DNA of 42,525 nucleotides, from positions 1 to 42,525 of the forward strand of contig CAIKZP010000111.1 of assembly GCA_903831935.1 (NCBI GenBank). The letters run 5' to 3'. The position numbers and the translations under genes are program-made. Shown in pieces: positions 34,605 through 42,525 of this stretch. The notes beneath the pieces were generated by a model. That model did no database searches. It worked only from the letters and a program-made list of their open reading frames with translations, and was not told the origin of the DNA. The DNA comes from an uncultured Bacteroidota bacterium. GTDB lineage: Bacteria; Bacteroidota; Bacteroidia; Chitinophagales; Chitinophagaceae. Position 1 is the stretch's first letter. Each line of letters starts with the position of its first letter.

Positions 34605-34838
34605 GTGAATCAATTCAAACTCATTGCTGATTTTCTTTTTTTATGCTTCATTTTAATAAACGGCCTAGTATCCTTTGCTAGAATAATTTATTTGTTATTC
34701 AAGCCAAGTTTTTTTGAAAAAAAGAATTTTTCAATTATCACTGGCAGTCCTAACAAAAGGCAATTAGTAGTTTATAATATAGTAATGACCCTTGCCTGTA
34801 TAGAAGGATTTTATGTGATTTTAGAAAAATTGAAATAA
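34605..34838 (+). CDS. Small membrane protein (77 aa), unknown function
   Basis: GTG start, 15 bases after the previous stop. It has two hydrophobic spans (about 5-31 and 55-76) and a polar loop (FFEKKNFSIITGSPNKRQ) between. Ends 23 bases before a perfect palindromic terminator, so this is the last gene of the four-gene cassette. No homology recognised. Confidence 0.6.
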   Translation: MNQFKLIADFLFLCFILINGLVSFARIIYLLFKPSFFEKKNFSIITGSPNKRQLVVYNIVMTLACIEGFYVILEKLK

Positions 34839-34861
34839 AAATCCAATATCCTCTTAAAAGA

Positions 34862-34889
34862 AAACGGCTCCTAAATTTAGGAGCCGTTT
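34862..34889. terminator. Bidirectional terminator, perfect 28-bp palindrome
   Basis: AAACGGCTCCTAAA followed directly by its reverse complement (34862-34889), then GTTTGTT. It stops the small-gene cassette on the plus strand and the peptidase gene on the minus strand, whose stop codon is six bases away. Confidence 0.92.
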
Positions 34890-34894
34890 GTTTG

Positions 34895-37114
34895 TTATTT
34901 TAGTAACGCTTTCGGAACAGGTTTTTCTAAAAGGTTTTTGTATATGAATTTTGTTTTAAGGTTTGCAAAGTGTACGCCTTTTGCACCAGGCCATCCATGT
35001 CTTCCACCAGGATATAATAAGAATTCAAAATCTTTGCCTTTGTCTTCTAAAGCACTTACTAATTGAATACTATTTTGCATGTGTACATTGTCATCCATTG
35101 TACCATGTACCAATTGCAATACGCCTTTAAATTTGTCTACATAAGTTAATACACTACTAGATTTATATCCATCTGGATTTTCTTCGGGAGTATCCATAAA
35201 TCTTTCGGTATAATGACTATCGTATAAACGCCAATCTACCACACTTCCACCTGCCATTGCATGGGTAAATACATCTGCTCCATAAGTCAATGCATAACAA
35301 CTCATATATCCACCATAACTAAAGCCTGTAATACATACTTTGGTAGGATCTGCTTGTCCGTTGGCAATAAACCACTTGGCCATTGTTTTATAATCTTCCA
35401 TTTCCCAATAACCTAAATTACGGTGCATGTAGTTAACACCTGCTTTTCCAAAATGCCCACTCGCTCGGTGGTCGAATGCTACTTGAATCAATCCTTCTTG
35501 TGCATAGAATTGGCGATTTGCACTCCAGTTCCATCCATCCATTACTGTACCTGCATTTGGACCTCCATAGATACTTACTAGAATTGGGTATTTTTTATTT
35601 GGATCCATATTTAATGGCCAAGTAACCATTGCTGGTAAATCAAATAATCCATCGGCACTTTTAATGCGAATTAATTCGGTTTTTGCTAGGTTGTATTTTT
35701 CTAGTTCTGCATTTTTTGCATCGCCTAATTCCTTCATTATTTTACCCTTGCTATCTACCAAAGTCATTTTGCTTGGCGTAGTTACATTACTGTAGGTGGT
35801 AATAAAATATTTACCATTTGGCGATAAATTAATATTGTGGTTGTACTCGCCAAAACTCAAACGTTTTAAATCTGTACCATTGAATTTTACCACATAAAAA
35901 TCGGTGCGTGCTGTGTTTTCTCTAGAACGTGCAGTAAAGAATACTTGGCTATTTTTTTCATCAATAAATTTAATGCCTGTAACTGTGTAATTACCTGTAG
36001 TGATAGGATTCTTTAATACGCCATCGCTTGTATACAAATACAAATGATTCCAACCAGTACGATCACTTTGCATGATAAAATTCTTGTTATCATTAATAAA
36101 GTTTACACGTCCGCTTACTCGGTCTTCTAAGTCGATCCAAGTTTTTTGTTTTTCGTCGTAGATTTCTTTTTTCTTTCCATTGGTTGGATCTACATCATAC
36201 ATTTTCATATTGTCTTGTCCGCGATTCATCCAATACACCAAAAGATTAGTAGTACCTGGTTTCCATACTGGCCAGCCAAAATACTGATCGTCTTTTTCAT
36301 TAAAATCTGCCCAAGTAGTTTTTCCGCCATTTGGATTGATAAATCCAATTTTTACTTCCGGATTTTTGTCGCCGGCTTTTGGATAACGGGTTTCTTCTAC
36401 AAATCCATGTGTGCCTTCGCTATTGTAAATAGGAAACATTGGAATCATACTTTCATCAAAATGCATATACGCCAATTGCTTACTATCTGGTCTCCACCAA
36501 AATGCACGATAGCGTGTTGGACGTCCGAATATTTCTTCGAAATATACCCAGCTAGCATAACCATTTAATGTTGTGGCAGTGCCATCAGTTGTTAATTGAT
36601 TTTCTTTGTTGGTTGTTAAATTGTAGGTATAGAGATTATTGTTTTTGGTATACGCAACAAAATTGCTGTCGGGCGAAAATGTTGGATTTTTTTCTTCGGC
36701 CTTATCATTGGTTAGCCTTCTTTCTTCGGTACCCAATTTGTAAAAAATATCATTGTCTTTTTCAATAATTTGTTTGGCAAATGGCGATGCTGGAGCACCA
36801 AATCCGCCTCGTCCTTGTATCATAGCGCCTCCGCCTCCAAAGCCTCTTCCGCCTCCGCCACCTTTTGTTTCGGTGAATACGCAAGACACTACATCTAGTA
36901 TATAATTTTTACTGGCAGAATCTGGATGGATTTTTTGATTTAAAATCACATGCTCGTCATCTACCCATTTTACCACCTGTGGCAAGGTATTTAGAAAGTT
37001 TTTAGGTAGATTATTGGCCAGTAAATCTGACTGACTAAAATTAATTTTTTGAGCACCTGCAGCAAATAAAGCAGCAGTGCTGGTGACTGTTAAAATTAAA
37101 CGTTTCCAATTCAT
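34895..37114 (-). CDS. Exported S9 prolyl peptidase, dipeptidyl peptidase IV-like
   Basis: A 739-residue periplasmic or secreted serine peptidase that removes X-Pro or X-Ala dipeptides. Signal peptide 1-20 or so (AALFAAGA). N-terminal beta-propeller, then an alpha/beta-hydrolase domain. Catalytic Ser599 (GFSYGGY), Asp674 (GTMDDNVH) and His706 (GRHGWPG); the Asp-His gap of 32 equals that in human DPP4. The substrate-anchoring Glu pair is seen in WVYFEEIF. Unusual: a Gly-rich stretch at residues 85-106 (GGGGGRGFGGGG and on), inside the first propeller blade. Such proteases feed amino acid uptake. No partner genes adjoin. Confidence 0.94.
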   Translation of the reverse strand: MNWKRLILTVTSTAALFAAGAQKINFSQSDLLANNLPKNFLNTLPQVVKWVDDEHVILNQKIHPDSASKNYILDVVSCVFTETKGGGGGRGFGGGGAMIQGRGGFGAPASPFAKQIIEKDNDIFYKLGTEERRLTNDKAEEKNPTFSPDSNFVAYTKNNNLYTYNLTTNKENQLTTDGTATTLNGYASWVYFEEIFGRPTRYRAFWWRPDSKQLAYMHFDESMIPMFPIYNSEGTHGFVEETRYPKAGDKNPEVKIGFINPNGGKTTWADFNEKDDQYFGWPVWKPGTTNLLVYWMNRGQDNMKMYDVDPTNGKKKEIYDEKQKTWIDLEDRVSGRVNFINDNKNFIMQSDRTGWNHLYLYTSDGVLKNPITTGNYTVTGIKFIDEKNSQVFFTARSRENTARTDFYVVKFNGTDLKRLSFGEYNHNINLSPNGKYFITTYSNVTTPSKMTLVDSKGKIMKELGDAKNAELEKYNLAKTELIRIKSADGLFDLPAMVTWPLNMDPNKKYPILVSIYGGPNAGTVMDGWNWSANRQFYAQEGLIQVAFDHRASGHFGKAGVNYMHRNLGYWEMEDYKTMAKWFIANGQADPTKVCITGFSYGGYMSCYALTYGADVFTHAMAGGSVVDWRLYDSHYTERFMDTPEENPDGYKSSSVLTYVDKFKGVLQLVHGTMDDNVHMQNSIQLVSALEDKGKDFEFLLYPGGRHGWPGAKGVHFANLKTKFIYKNLLEKPVPKALLK

Positions 37115-37186
37115 AACTTAATTTTTGGTAAAGCAATGTAATAAATGCAACGATAAGTTCTTTGATTTTTACACGAATTGGTAGAA

Positions 37187-37222
37187 AATAAAAAACGCCA
37201 CCCTAAACCAGGGCGGCGTTTT
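37187..37222 (-). terminator. Intrinsic terminator of leuS
   Basis: Minus strand: AAAACGCC, CCCT, loop, AGGG, GGCGTTTT with one G-U pair in the middle (A-C mismatch if read on plus), then a T-run. It begins 20 bases after the leuS stop. Confidence 0.9.
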
Positions 37223-37242
37223 ACAAATTACTTGAGCTGTTA

Positions 37243-40011
37243 TTAGAACACTACATTAATCATCTTGCCTTTTACAAAAATGAATTTTTTAAGGGGCTTA
37301 CCCTCCATCCACTTTTGTACCAATTCATTAGATAGTATGATTTCTTGTACTTGATCGGCAGTTGCATCCAAAGAAATATTGATATTTGTTCTTACACGTC
37401 CATTGATGCTTACCGGATATTCTTTTGCAGATTCAGTGGTGAATTGCGCGTCAAAAACAGGATAAGCAGCGTCTAAAATAGAACTTGTATTCCCTAATTC
37501 GGCCCATAGTGCTTCACTTACATGCGGAGCATAGGGCGTTAATAATATTAGTAAGGGCTCTAAAACAGCGCGCTTATTACATTTTAAATCGGCCAATTCA
37601 TTCACACAAATCATAAACCCACTAACTGCTGTGTTAAAACTAAATCGTTCGGTATCATCCTGCGATTTTTTAATGGTTTTGTGTAGGATTTTTAGCTCCT
37701 CGGGCGTTGCTGCATCATTATTCCAAACCTTTCCTTTTTGTTCGTCGTAAAACAAACGCCATAGTTTTTTTATGAATCGGTGAACGCCTTCAATCCCTTT
37801 GGTATCCCATGGTTTACTCTGTTCTACAGGACCCAAAAACATTTCATACATCCTAAAAGTATCGGCTCCATATTTTTGTACTAACTCGTCTGGGTTAACC
37901 GTGTTGAATTTCGATTTCGACATTTTTTCAACTTCCGATCCACAAATGTATTTTCCGTTTTCTAATACAAATGTTGCTCCTGCAAAATCAGGTTTCCATT
38001 TTGTAAATGCTTGGGTATCTAGTTCAACACCATCAACAATATTTACATCTACATGCAATTTATCTACCGTATCAAAGTCATTTATTAACCCTAGTGAAAC
38101 AAATTCATTGCTGCCTTTTAATCGATATACAAATCTTGAGGCACCTTGAATCATCCCTTGGTTCAATAGTTTTTTAAATGGCTCATCAAATCCTATAAAA
38201 CCTAAGTCGTACAAGGCTTTCGTCCACATTCTACTATACAATAAATGCCCTACTGCGTGCTCTGTTCCGCCAATGTACAAATCAACTTGGTTCCAATAAT
38301 CACTTACTTTTCTATCGCAAAAACTATTGCTATTGTGTGGATCCATATAGCGTAAAAAATACCAACTACTTCCCGCATATCCGGGCATAGTATTGGTTTC
38401 TAATTCTTGTGCCACCCATGCTGGAATATTAGCTAGTGGGCCCTCTCCTTCAGGTCCTGGAGAGTATGTTTCTACTTCTGGCAATAGCAATGGCAATGCG
38501 GCTTCATCAAGTGCAATTGCGGTTCCATTTTTCCATTGTACCGGAAAGGGTTCGCCCCAATAACGTTGACGACTAAAAGCGGCATCACGCATGCGGTAAT
38601 TCACTTTTGCCTGACCAATACCCATGGCTGTTAATTTATCATTCACAATGGCTATGGCATCGCGCATGATTACGCCGTTTAAAAAATCACTATTGTGCAA
38701 GATTGCATCCTTGGTAGAATTGGCTTCTGTACCATTGAATGCATCTCCTAAAATATTGGTTATTGGGATATTAAAATATTGGGCAAATTTAAAATCTCTA
38801 TCGTCTCCGCAAGGCACAGCCATAATTGCGCCAGTGCCATATCCTGCCAACACATATTCAGAAATCCAAATAGGAATTTTCACAGCATTGAAAGGGTTAA
38901 TAGCATAAGCTCCGGTAAAACAACCACTTATTTTTTTCTCTGCTTGACGCTCTCTTTCACTTCTGCTTTTTACATACGCACAATAATTGGCTACTGCTTC
39001 TTTTTGGTCGTTTGTAGTAATTTGACCAATAATGTCGTGCTCGGGTGCCACCACCATAAAATCAACCCCAAAAAGGGTATCAGGCCTTGTGGTGTATACT
39101 TTTAAAGCTAAATCAGCAGGTGCATCTGCAATGGCAAAATCTATTTCAGCACCATAACTTTTTCCTATCCAATTCGATTGCATTTCCTTCATAGACTCGC
39201 TAAAATCTACGCGGTCTAATCCTTCTAATAAGCGATCGGCATATTCCGTAATACGCAAATACCATTGGCGTAATTTCTTTTTCACAACAGGATGTCCGCC
39301 TCTTTCGCTTACGCCATTTACTACTTCGTCATTTGCTAATACGGTTCCCAAAGCTTCGCACCAATTCACTTCGCCATAACCACAAAAGGCCAAGCGATAA
39401 TTCATTAAAATTTCTTGTTGTTGCTTAAAATCATAGCCAGCCCAATCGGTAGCGCTAAAACTTTTTGGCTCATAATTAACGGCTGCAGGAAAAGGATACT
39501 GGGCATTTCCTTCTTTTTCGAATGAGGCCACTAAAACCGTTATTGGGGTTGCTTTCTGCGTTCCCTTATTAAAAAAACTATTAAATAATTGTAAGAAAAT
39601 CCATTGCGTCCATTTGTAATAATTAGGCTGACAAGTTCTTACTTCTCTATCCCAATCAAAACAAAAACCAATATTGTCTAATTGCTTGCGAAAAGTGTGG
39701 ATGTTTTTATCGGTGCTTATTGCGGGATGTACGCCGTGTTCAATGGCATATTGTTCGGCAGGCAAACCAAAAGCATCGTATCCCATAGGATGCAATACGT
39801 TAAAGCCTTTCAAGCGTTTAAATCGGCTAAAAATATCCGATGCAATATAGCCCAATGGATGCCCCACATGTAAACCCGCTCCACTAGGATAAGGAAACAT
39901 GTCTAGTACATAATATTTTGGCTTTTCGCTGGTATTACTTACCTGATAGGCACGATTATCTTGCCATTTTTTTTGCCATTCTTTTTCTATTTTCCTAAAA
40001 TCGTATTCCAT
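37243..40011 (-). CDS. leuS: Leucyl-tRNA synthetase
   Basis: Class I synthetase of 922 residues charging tRNA-Leu. The HIGH-like motif is HVGH (residues 48-51), in YPSGAGLHVGHPLGY, and the KMSKS loop is at residues 696-700. The CP1 editing domain (around 220-430) has TTRPDTLFGV, a typical editing-site motif. The anticodon-binding helical domain and the C-terminal tRNA-binding part are intact, so size is normal. The transcript ends at the terminator 20 bases beyond the stop. It shares its upstream region with the divergent ftsX. Confidence 0.97.
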   Translation of the reverse strand: MEYDFRKIEKEWQKKWQDNRAYQVSNTSEKPKYYVLDMFPYPSGAGLHVGHPLGYIASDIFSRFKRLKGFNVLHPMGYDAFGLPAEQYAIEHGVHPAISTDKNIHTFRKQLDNIGFCFDWDREVRTCQPNYYKWTQWIFLQLFNSFFNKGTQKATPITVLVASFEKEGNAQYPFPAAVNYEPKSFSATDWAGYDFKQQQEILMNYRLAFCGYGEVNWCEALGTVLANDEVVNGVSERGGHPVVKKKLRQWYLRITEYADRLLEGLDRVDFSESMKEMQSNWIGKSYGAEIDFAIADAPADLALKVYTTRPDTLFGVDFMVVAPEHDIIGQITTNDQKEAVANYCAYVKSRSERERQAEKKISGCFTGAYAINPFNAVKIPIWISEYVLAGYGTGAIMAVPCGDDRDFKFAQYFNIPITNILGDAFNGTEANSTKDAILHNSDFLNGVIMRDAIAIVNDKLTAMGIGQAKVNYRMRDAAFSRQRYWGEPFPVQWKNGTAIALDEAALPLLLPEVETYSPGPEGEGPLANIPAWVAQELETNTMPGYAGSSWYFLRYMDPHNSNSFCDRKVSDYWNQVDLYIGGTEHAVGHLLYSRMWTKALYDLGFIGFDEPFKKLLNQGMIQGASRFVYRLKGSNEFVSLGLINDFDTVDKLHVDVNIVDGVELDTQAFTKWKPDFAGATFVLENGKYICGSEVEKMSKSKFNTVNPDELVQKYGADTFRMYEMFLGPVEQSKPWDTKGIEGVHRFIKKLWRLFYDEQKGKVWNNDAATPEELKILHKTIKKSQDDTERFSFNTAVSGFMICVNELADLKCNKRAVLEPLLILLTPYAPHVSEALWAELGNTSSILDAAYPVFDAQFTTESAKEYPVSINGRVRTNINISLDATADQVQEIILSNELVQKWMEGKPLKKFIFVKGKMINVVF

Positions 40012-40174
40012 TGTATGTAAACTGTTCTGAATAATAAATGATGGCCAATTTGCTCTAATTAAGATTTATTGAGATAGTGCTTAAAACCTCCCTCCATTCA
40101 ATCCTAACCTTTCTTTAACCTAATTACCAAACTAAAGGGGTATTTTCAAATTAGAAAACCCATTTTGAGTGGCT

Positions 40175-40213
40175 GCAAATGTAAGTGTTTAGCACGCAAA
40201 TGCCTACATTTGC
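40175..40213. promoter_or_regulatory. Repeated GCAAATG sites around the ftsX/leuS divergent promoters
   Basis: GCAAATG occurs at 40175-40181 and 40196-40202, 21 bases apart (two helix turns), and its reverse complement CATTTGC at 40207-40213. TACATTTG at 40205-40212 is a -7 box for ftsX; the mirrored TACATTTG on the minus strand (40183-40176) could serve leuS. The rest of the 254-base gap shows nothing else. Confidence 0.5.
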
Positions 40214-40265
40214 CATATCAAAACCGCTAGCATTGCTAGTTGAATAGCAAGAAAAATAAAAGAAT

Positions 40266-41141
40266 ATGGCCGTTGTTGGAAAATCATCTTTAAAGCGCAG
40301 TAAACCCAATTATATCTATAGCGTAGTTGGCGTAGCCTTGGTTTTATTGATTTTGGGTATTATGGGTTGGTTTTTTCTGAATATCAGTTCGGTAGGCAAT
40401 GCCTTCAAAGAAGATATCCGTTTGAGTGCTTATTTACGCACCATGAACAAAGACACCATCTCACAAATACAGCAGTTCATTTCGGGAAAGCCCTATGCAA
40501 AGGATGTTGTTTATGTAGACAAAACAAGTGCCAAGCAAATATGGAATAAAGAAAACAACGAAGACTGGGCCAAAATTTTAGATTCAAATCCGCTTCCAGA
40601 AAGCATCGATTTTTACGCAAAGGCGCAATATGTAAACAAAGATAGTATTGCAAAAATTTCGCAAGATTTGATGGCTGCTTATGGCAATCAAATCACCCAA
40701 TTGCAATACCCGCAAAGCCTTGTTACTAGTTTAAACGAACGTGCTTCGAAAGTGGGGCTAATATTTATTGTAGTAGCCATTATTCTTTGTGTGATAGTGA
40801 TTTTTAGTATTGACAATACGATTCGATTGGCCATGTTCAGTAACCGCTTTTTAATTAAAACCATGCAAATGGTAGGTGCCACTCGCGGGTTTATTGCCAA
40901 ACCTATGAATATAAAAGCAGTGGTGAATGGGTTAATCAGTTCGCTAATTGCCATTATTTTACTATTCACCCTAATTACTTGGGCCGAAAACCAATTTCCT
41001 CAATTAAAAGCCATTCGAGATATTAAACTAACTTTTATATTGTTTGGCAGTATGATATTAATGGGAGTAGGTATTTCAGTATATAGTACCCACCGATCTG
41101 TTTTAAAATATTTAAAAATGAAACTAGACGAATTATATTAA
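40266..41141 (+). CDS. ftsX: Cell-division ABC permease FtsX
   Basis: The membrane partner of the FtsE ATPase, linking the divisome to cell-wall hydrolases. The 291-residue product has the FtsX plan: cytoplasmic start, one membrane helix (about 18-40), an extracytoplasmic domain (41-165), and three more helices. The loop sequence MQMVGATRGFI after the second helix is the typical FtsX coupling segment. FtsE is not in the window. The order ftsX, DUF3098, uppP is standard in Bacteroidota and suggests a cell-wall operon, though a terminator separates DUF3098 from uppP. Confidence 0.93.
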   Translation: MAVVGKSSLKRSKPNYIYSVVGVALVLLILGIMGWFFLNISSVGNAFKEDIRLSAYLRTMNKDTISQIQQFISGKPYAKDVVYVDKTSAKQIWNKENNEDWAKILDSNPLPESIDFYAKAQYVNKDSIAKISQDLMAAYGNQITQLQYPQSLVTSLNERASKVGLIFIVVAIILCVIVIFSIDNTIRLAMFSNRFLIKTMQMVGATRGFIAKPMNIKAVVNGLISSLIAIILLFTLITWAENQFPQLKAIRDIKLTFILFGSMILMGVGISVYSTHRSVLKYLKMKLDELY

Positions 41142-41195
41142 TTGATGCGTCTGTTTTAACTAAACCCTTATCTTGCAACTATAAAAACTAAAGTG

Positions 41196-41441
41196 ATGAG
41201 TGAACAAAAAAAGAATATGCAAGCCCCTTTATTTACAAAAGATAACCTTATCTGGATGTTGATTGGCGGTGTTGTTATGGCTATTGGATTTGTACTTTTA
41301 AGTGGCGGAAAAACCACCGACCCAAATGTATTTGATACCAAGCAAGTTTATTCTACCACTAGAATTACAATTGCACCAATTTTAATTTTGGCAGGTTTAA
41401 TGATTGAAATCTTTGCCATTTTTAAAAAATCAAAAGTTTAA
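41196..41441 (+). CDS. DUF3098 small membrane protein
   Basis: An 81-residue protein with two membrane helices (about 19-38 and 58-75) and between them GGKTTDPNVFDTKQVYSTTRITIAPI, typical of DUF3098. The start ATG at 41196 is preferred to GTG at 41193. Function is not known; it always seems to accompany ftsX and uppP in this phylum, so a role in cell-wall growth is inferred. Confidence 0.9.
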   Translation: MSEQKKNMQAPLFTKDNLIWMLIGGVVMAIGFVLLSGGKTTDPNVFDTKQVYSTTRITIAPILILAGLMIEIFAIFKKSKV

Positions 41442-41466
41442 TTCTACTTAGATTAATAAATTATTA

Positions 41467-41491
41467 AGAGCGGTGTTATTACCGCTTTTTT
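41467..41491 (+). terminator. Intrinsic terminator after the DUF3098 gene
   Basis: AGCGGT (41469-41474) and ACCGCT (41481-41486) around a 6-base loop, with six T. The uppP gene 62 bases later therefore has its own start. Confidence 0.8.
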
Positions 41492-41552
41492 AATTGTAGA
41501 AATAACTTAATAGGTATTTTTACTTTCTATATTTTAAAAGTAATTTTCAAAT

Positions 41553-42350
41553 ATGACTATTCAAGAAACTATTGTTATAGCTATTATTGAAGGACTCACA
41601 GAGTTCTTGCCAATATCTTCTACAGGCCATATGATTATTGCTAGTTCGTTTATGGGAATTGCCAAAGACGATTTTACCAAATTGTTTGAAGTAGCTATTC
41701 AACTTGGTGCAATACTTTCTGTTGTTGTGTTGTATTGGAAAAAGTTTTTCGATTTCAAAAAATTTGATTTTTATATAAAATTAACTGTAGCTGTTATACC
41801 TGCTTTAGTACTTGGCTTTTTATTGTCAAAAAAAATTGATGCCCTACTAGAAAGTCCATTAACTGTTTCAATCAGTTTATTTGTAGGAGGATTTGTTTTA
41901 TTATTTGTTGATAAATTATTCAAAGCGCCTACTATAGAATCAACAGAAAAAATTAGTTTACCTAAGGCATTATTAATAGGTTTTTGGCAGTGCATTGCTA
42001 TGATTCCTGGTGTTAGCAGAAGTGCTGCTAGTATTATTGGAGGGATGCAACAAAAACTAACTAGAAACCTGGCAGCTGAATTTTCTTTTTTTCTAGCAGT
42101 GCCTACCATGGCTGCAGCAACTGGTTATAAACTACTAAAGGCTTACAAAGAAAATCCCGAATTATTATCCAACAAAAACAACCTAATCGCTTTAGGCATT
42201 GGCAATCTGGTTGCCTTTATTGTAGCCTTGATAGCCATTAAGTTTTTTATAGGATTCTTACAAAAACACGGATTCAAACTATTTGGATGGTATAGAATTA
42301 TTGCTGGCGCTATCTTATTAGTTTTATTTATCACGGGTTATTTAAAATAG
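41553..42350 (+). CDS. uppP: Undecaprenyl-diphosphate phosphatase UppP/BacA
   Basis: An integral membrane phosphatase of 265 residues that regenerates undecaprenyl phosphate, the lipid carrier of peptidoglycan and other surface polymers. Family motifs are [15 protein letters not shown] (near residue 14, with the catalytic Glu and Ser), [13 protein letters not shown], and [13 protein letters not shown] (near residue 150, with the catalytic Arg). About eight hydrophobic spans. Full length and all key residues are present. Confidence 0.95.
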   Translation: MTIQETIVIAIIEGLTEFLPISSTGHMIIASSFMGIAKDDFTKLFEVAIQLGAILSVVVLYWKKFFDFKKFDFYIKLTVAVIPALVLGFLLSKKIDALLESPLTVSISLFVGGFVLLFVDKLFKAPTIESTEKISLPKALLIGFWQCIAMIPGVSRSAASIIGGMQQKLTRNLAAEFSFFLAVPTMAAATGYKLLKAYKENPELLSNKNNLIALGIGNLVAFIVALIAIKFFIGFLQKHGFKLFGWYRIIAGAILLVLFITGYLK

Positions 42351-42417
42351 TTTGCTTGGTTTTAGATATGGCAAAGGTTCCTTTCTTTCCCCTATCTTTA
42401 AAATCAAAATCAATTGC

Positions 42418-42525
42418 ATGCAAACTGCTTCTAAAAAAGTTATCAATGGCTGGGCGATGTATGACTGGGCAAACAGTGTATACAACCTAGTTATTACCTC
42501 TACTATATTTCCTGCCTATTACGAA
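42418..42525 (+). CDS. MFS transporter, UMF1-type (3' end outside window)
   Basis: The first 36 codons of a gene cut by the window edge. It begins MQTASKKVINGWAMYDWANS and continues VYNLVITSTIFPAYYE. The MYDWANS and ITSTIFPxYY motifs are typical of UMF1-family major facilitator transporters of Bacteroidota (the group first named for yeast Atg22-like proteins). Start of the first membrane helix is reached. The substrate cannot be told. Confidence 0.8.
   Translation, partial: MQTASKKVINGWAMYDWANSVYNLVITSTIFPAYYE

Noticed and set aside
36146..36768. Two plus-strand frames (140 and 66 codons) opposite the peptidase gene
   Set aside because: They are antisense shadows of a strongly conserved beta-propeller region and have no start signals.
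1..42525. CRISPR arrays, insertion sequences, prophage genes
   Set aside because: No regularly spaced repeats, transposase or integrase motifs, or phage structural proteins were seen.

Overview
The window looks like a chromosomal segment of a Bacteroidota bacterium, most likely from the Chitinophagales (family level is inference). The clues are AT-rich DNA, many -7 promoter boxes of the form TAnnTTTG, A/T-rich translation starts without a clear Shine-Dalgarno, a fused LpxC-FabZ protein, two tandem ClpP genes, a PorX-type response regulator of the type IX secretion system, and the gene order ftsX / DUF3098 / uppP. There is no phage, insertion sequence or CRISPR array.

Layout. 1-6.4 kb: end of a free-methionine-sulfoxide reductase gene, a DEAD-box RNA helicase with a long leader, tRNA-Leu(UAG), then a proteostasis block (trigger factor, ClpP1, ClpP2, ClpX and a 52-residue protein). 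6.4-12.2 kb, minus strand: TPR histidine kinase, helix-hairpin-helix membrane protein, metallo-beta-lactamase-fold hydrolase, a small unknown, and porX. 12.4-18.9 kb, plus strand: HD phosphohydrolase, then lipid A genes lpxD, lpxC-fabZ, lpxA, an ABC ATPase overlapping lpxA, and a second lpxD. 18.9-22.4 kb: ApbE flavinyltransferase, an exported SUMF1-fold protein and a Tat-exported Gfo/Idh/MocA oxidoreductase. 22.5-26.2 kb, minus: TlpA-like thioredoxin lipid-free exported protein, alanine dehydrogenase, TsaE. 26.3-31.1 kb, plus: copper-type P-ATPase, RecQ, OmpR-family regulator. 31.3-32.3 kb: ruvB (minus). 32.35-34.84 kb, plus: NAD(P)-binding protein, a 359-base gap full of inverted repeats, and four short genes of unknown function. 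34.9-40.0 kb, minus: dipeptidyl peptidase IV-like protease and leuS. 40.2 kb to the end: ftsX, a DUF3098 gene, uppP and the start of an MFS transporter.

Most of the window is conserved housekeeping: protein quality control, lipid A and envelope assembly, DNA repair and translation. The accessory-looking part is 33.0-34.9 kb. There, a lipoprotein carries six cysteines whose spacing is exactly palindromic (6-14-18-14-6 residues), which suggests a helical hairpin stapled by three nested disulfides. It is followed by three tiny membrane proteins and closed by a perfect 28-base palindromic terminator, and it is preceded by a gap that can fold into at least eight short helices plus a 15-bp hairpin just before the lipoprotein start. 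This is the best candidate for an undescribed system. A second point is the start of the DEAD-box gene, where a perfect 8-bp tandem duplication has pushed the ATG out of frame and leaves a TTG start.
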